DNA of 64,000 nucleotides from contig CAYPNF010000013.1 in the NCBI GenBank assembly GCA_964411985.1, positions 84,258 to 148,257 on the forward strand. The letters run 5' to 3'. The notes under the pieces were generated by a model. That model made no database searches. It was not told the origin of the DNA and worked only from the letters and a program-made list of their open reading frames with translations. Below, piece by piece: positions 62,868 through 64,000 of this stretch; positions within the stretch are counted from its first letter, which is position 1, and the number at the start of each line of letters is the position of its first letter. Position numbers and translations under genes: made by a program. Source of the DNA: CAYPNF01 sp964411985. Its GTDB lineage: Bacteria; Verrucomicrobiota; Verrucomicrobiia; Limisphaerales; J093.

Positions 62868-63950
62868 TTATCGGGTCTTCATTCGGAATACCGTCAACGA
62901 GTACGGAGGGACATCGTAGGGTTCGGCCACGACAAACGACTCCGTTCGCGGCACAACCGCACGGGGATTCGCGAAGGTATTCACTAGGGAGCCACTTCCG
63001 GCAAGGACCGTTCGGGTCGCCCCCGGCTGGATCTTGTTGAAGTCCCTGAGGTCCAGTTGCACCTTCCTCGCATCGGAGGAGACGTTGACCAATTTGAGGA
63101 TCACTTCACCGCTCTGGGTGTCCTTTACGCAGGAGACTGCGAGGTTGGTCACCGCCGGGAGGATGCTCGTTGGCAGATAGGTGTCACCTGAATTCTGACT
63201 GAACATCTGTTGCACGAAGTAGTTTGCCGAAAGCAGTACCCGCGTCGCGTCGAAGTAGATCATGTCTGGACGCCATTGCGTGTGCCCTTCCCTGGCAAGC
63301 AGCGGGGCGTAAGACGCGAGCTGCACGACGTCCCCGTTGCGCTCCAGTGAGGTCAGGAAAGCCGCTTCCGCGAGGGCCGAACGGAGAGTGTTGGCGCGAT
63401 TGGGCTCGTGCGCAGCGTATTCCCCCAGATAGACCTTGGATTTGGCGCGATCATACCGGTCGTAGCGACCCTGGTTGTTCAAGAACCATTCCGGCGTTTC
63501 GTAATAATGCTCGTCGACCATCGCCAGCCGAAGTTCGTTCGCGATCTTCCAACCTTGATCGTAGTCCGCACCACTGTGAAACGGTCCGGTCGTGCCGATC
63601 ACGGTGATCTCGGGATGCTTCGCCTTCACCGCGTCGTGGATCATTTGGAAACGTTCCTTGAAGACCGGGGTGATGTGTTCCTCATTGCCCACGCCCAAGT
63701 ATTTCAAGTGGAAGGGCTCGGGATGTCCGGCCTCCGCGCGCTTCGCGCCCCAAGTGGAAGTCGTTGGTCCGTTCGCCCACTCGATCAGGTCAAGGACGTC
63801 CTGAATGTAGGCCGGCATGGCGCTTAACGGCAGCCCGCGCTGGCCCGTGCCGCCCTGGTGATCCGCATTCTGGCAGCACACCCCCGACGGAACGACCGGC
63901 AGCGGCTTCGCACCGATGTCCTCGCAGAACTGGAAGAACTCATGGTAACC
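62868..63950 (-). pseudogene. GH51-type alpha-L-arabinofuranosidase, 5'-truncated
   Basis: The frame begins at GTG 63881 but the homologous reading frame can be followed further, to 63950 (YHEFFQFCEDIGAKPLPVVP), just after a TGA at 63951-63953. The preserved part has the acid/base Glu in KYLGVGNEEHITPV and the nucleophile-like Glu in VYLGEYAAH, plus the C-terminal beta-domain (VLSANYFVQQMFSQN). The N-terminal half of the TIM barrel found in GH51 enzymes is missing upstream; none of the three minus-strand frames between 63954 and 64000 continues it. It is therefore a 5'-truncated gene or rearrangement junction, probably inactive. Confidence 0.75.
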
Positions 63951-64000
63951 TCACTTTCGATACTCGCCGGTTGGTTTCATCCCGACCCGCGCATTTCCTC

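Overview
The window reads as a GC-rich chromosomal segment of a free-living Verrucomicrobiota bacterium, probably of the Pedosphaera/Limisphaera type; a Planctomycetota relative cannot be excluded from sequence alone. The clues are the many secreted proteins typical of those phyla: ThuA and DUF1080 proteins, two Gfo/Idh/MocA oxidoreductases with RR-type export signals, PQQ-like propellers beside a CotH protein, proteins with thrombospondin-type-3 calcium motifs, and an ECF sigma factor paired with a WD40 protein kinase. No rRNA gene, CRISPR array or complete insertion sequence was seen. There is one tRNA, Thr(TGT).

Layout. 1-4.7 kb: the 3' part of a giant extracellular protein and a small calcium-motif partner. 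4.7-14.4 kb: an accessory island built of three cassettes separated by four copies of related intergenic repeats. The cassettes are a Bro-type antirepressor gene broken by one in-frame amber codon; a putative defence module (HKD/SF2 helicase with DUF3427, NERD nuclease with two zinc ribbons, and a convergent methyltransferase-HNH-S24 fusion); and a VapBC-type toxin-antitoxin pair. 14.4-18.5 kb: a three-gene ABC export operon. 18.6-21 kb: an NTF2-like protein, a divergent pair of small DNA-binding regulators with a candidate operator, and an HDOD protein. 21.2-26.5 kb: a MalK-like ATPase, ThuA-DUF1080, DUF1080 lipoprotein and a Gfo/Idh/MocA oxidoreductase. 26.6-30 kb: a palindrome array, a chemoreceptor and a Bcr/CflA efflux pump. 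30.3-35.9 kb: a second giant secreted repeat protein with its own calcium-motif partner. 36.2-40.1 kb: a secreted glycoside-hydrolase-like protein, a second oxidoreductase and the tRNA. 40.4-45.6 kb: a serine hydrolase, a DUF4261 protein, a secreted HKD nuclease, an AAA ATPase, a GNAT acetyltransferase and a DUF4177 protein. 46-52.5 kb: class II aldolase with a strong terminator, two PQQ-like propeller proteins (one with a circularly permuted malectin domain) and a CotH protein. 53-64 kb: a 981-residue protein made of 32-residue repeats, the kinase/ECF pair, a large secreted protein and a 5'-truncated GH51 arabinofuranosidase gene.

The gene set points to polysaccharide degradation (ThuA, DUF1080, oxidoreductases, GH-like proteins, GH51) with a large extracellular proteome. 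The non-core interest lies in the repeat-delimited island at 4.7-14.4 kb and in several families of palindromic intergenic repeats. All start choices, domain calls and repeat alignments were made by eye; no database search or computation was run.
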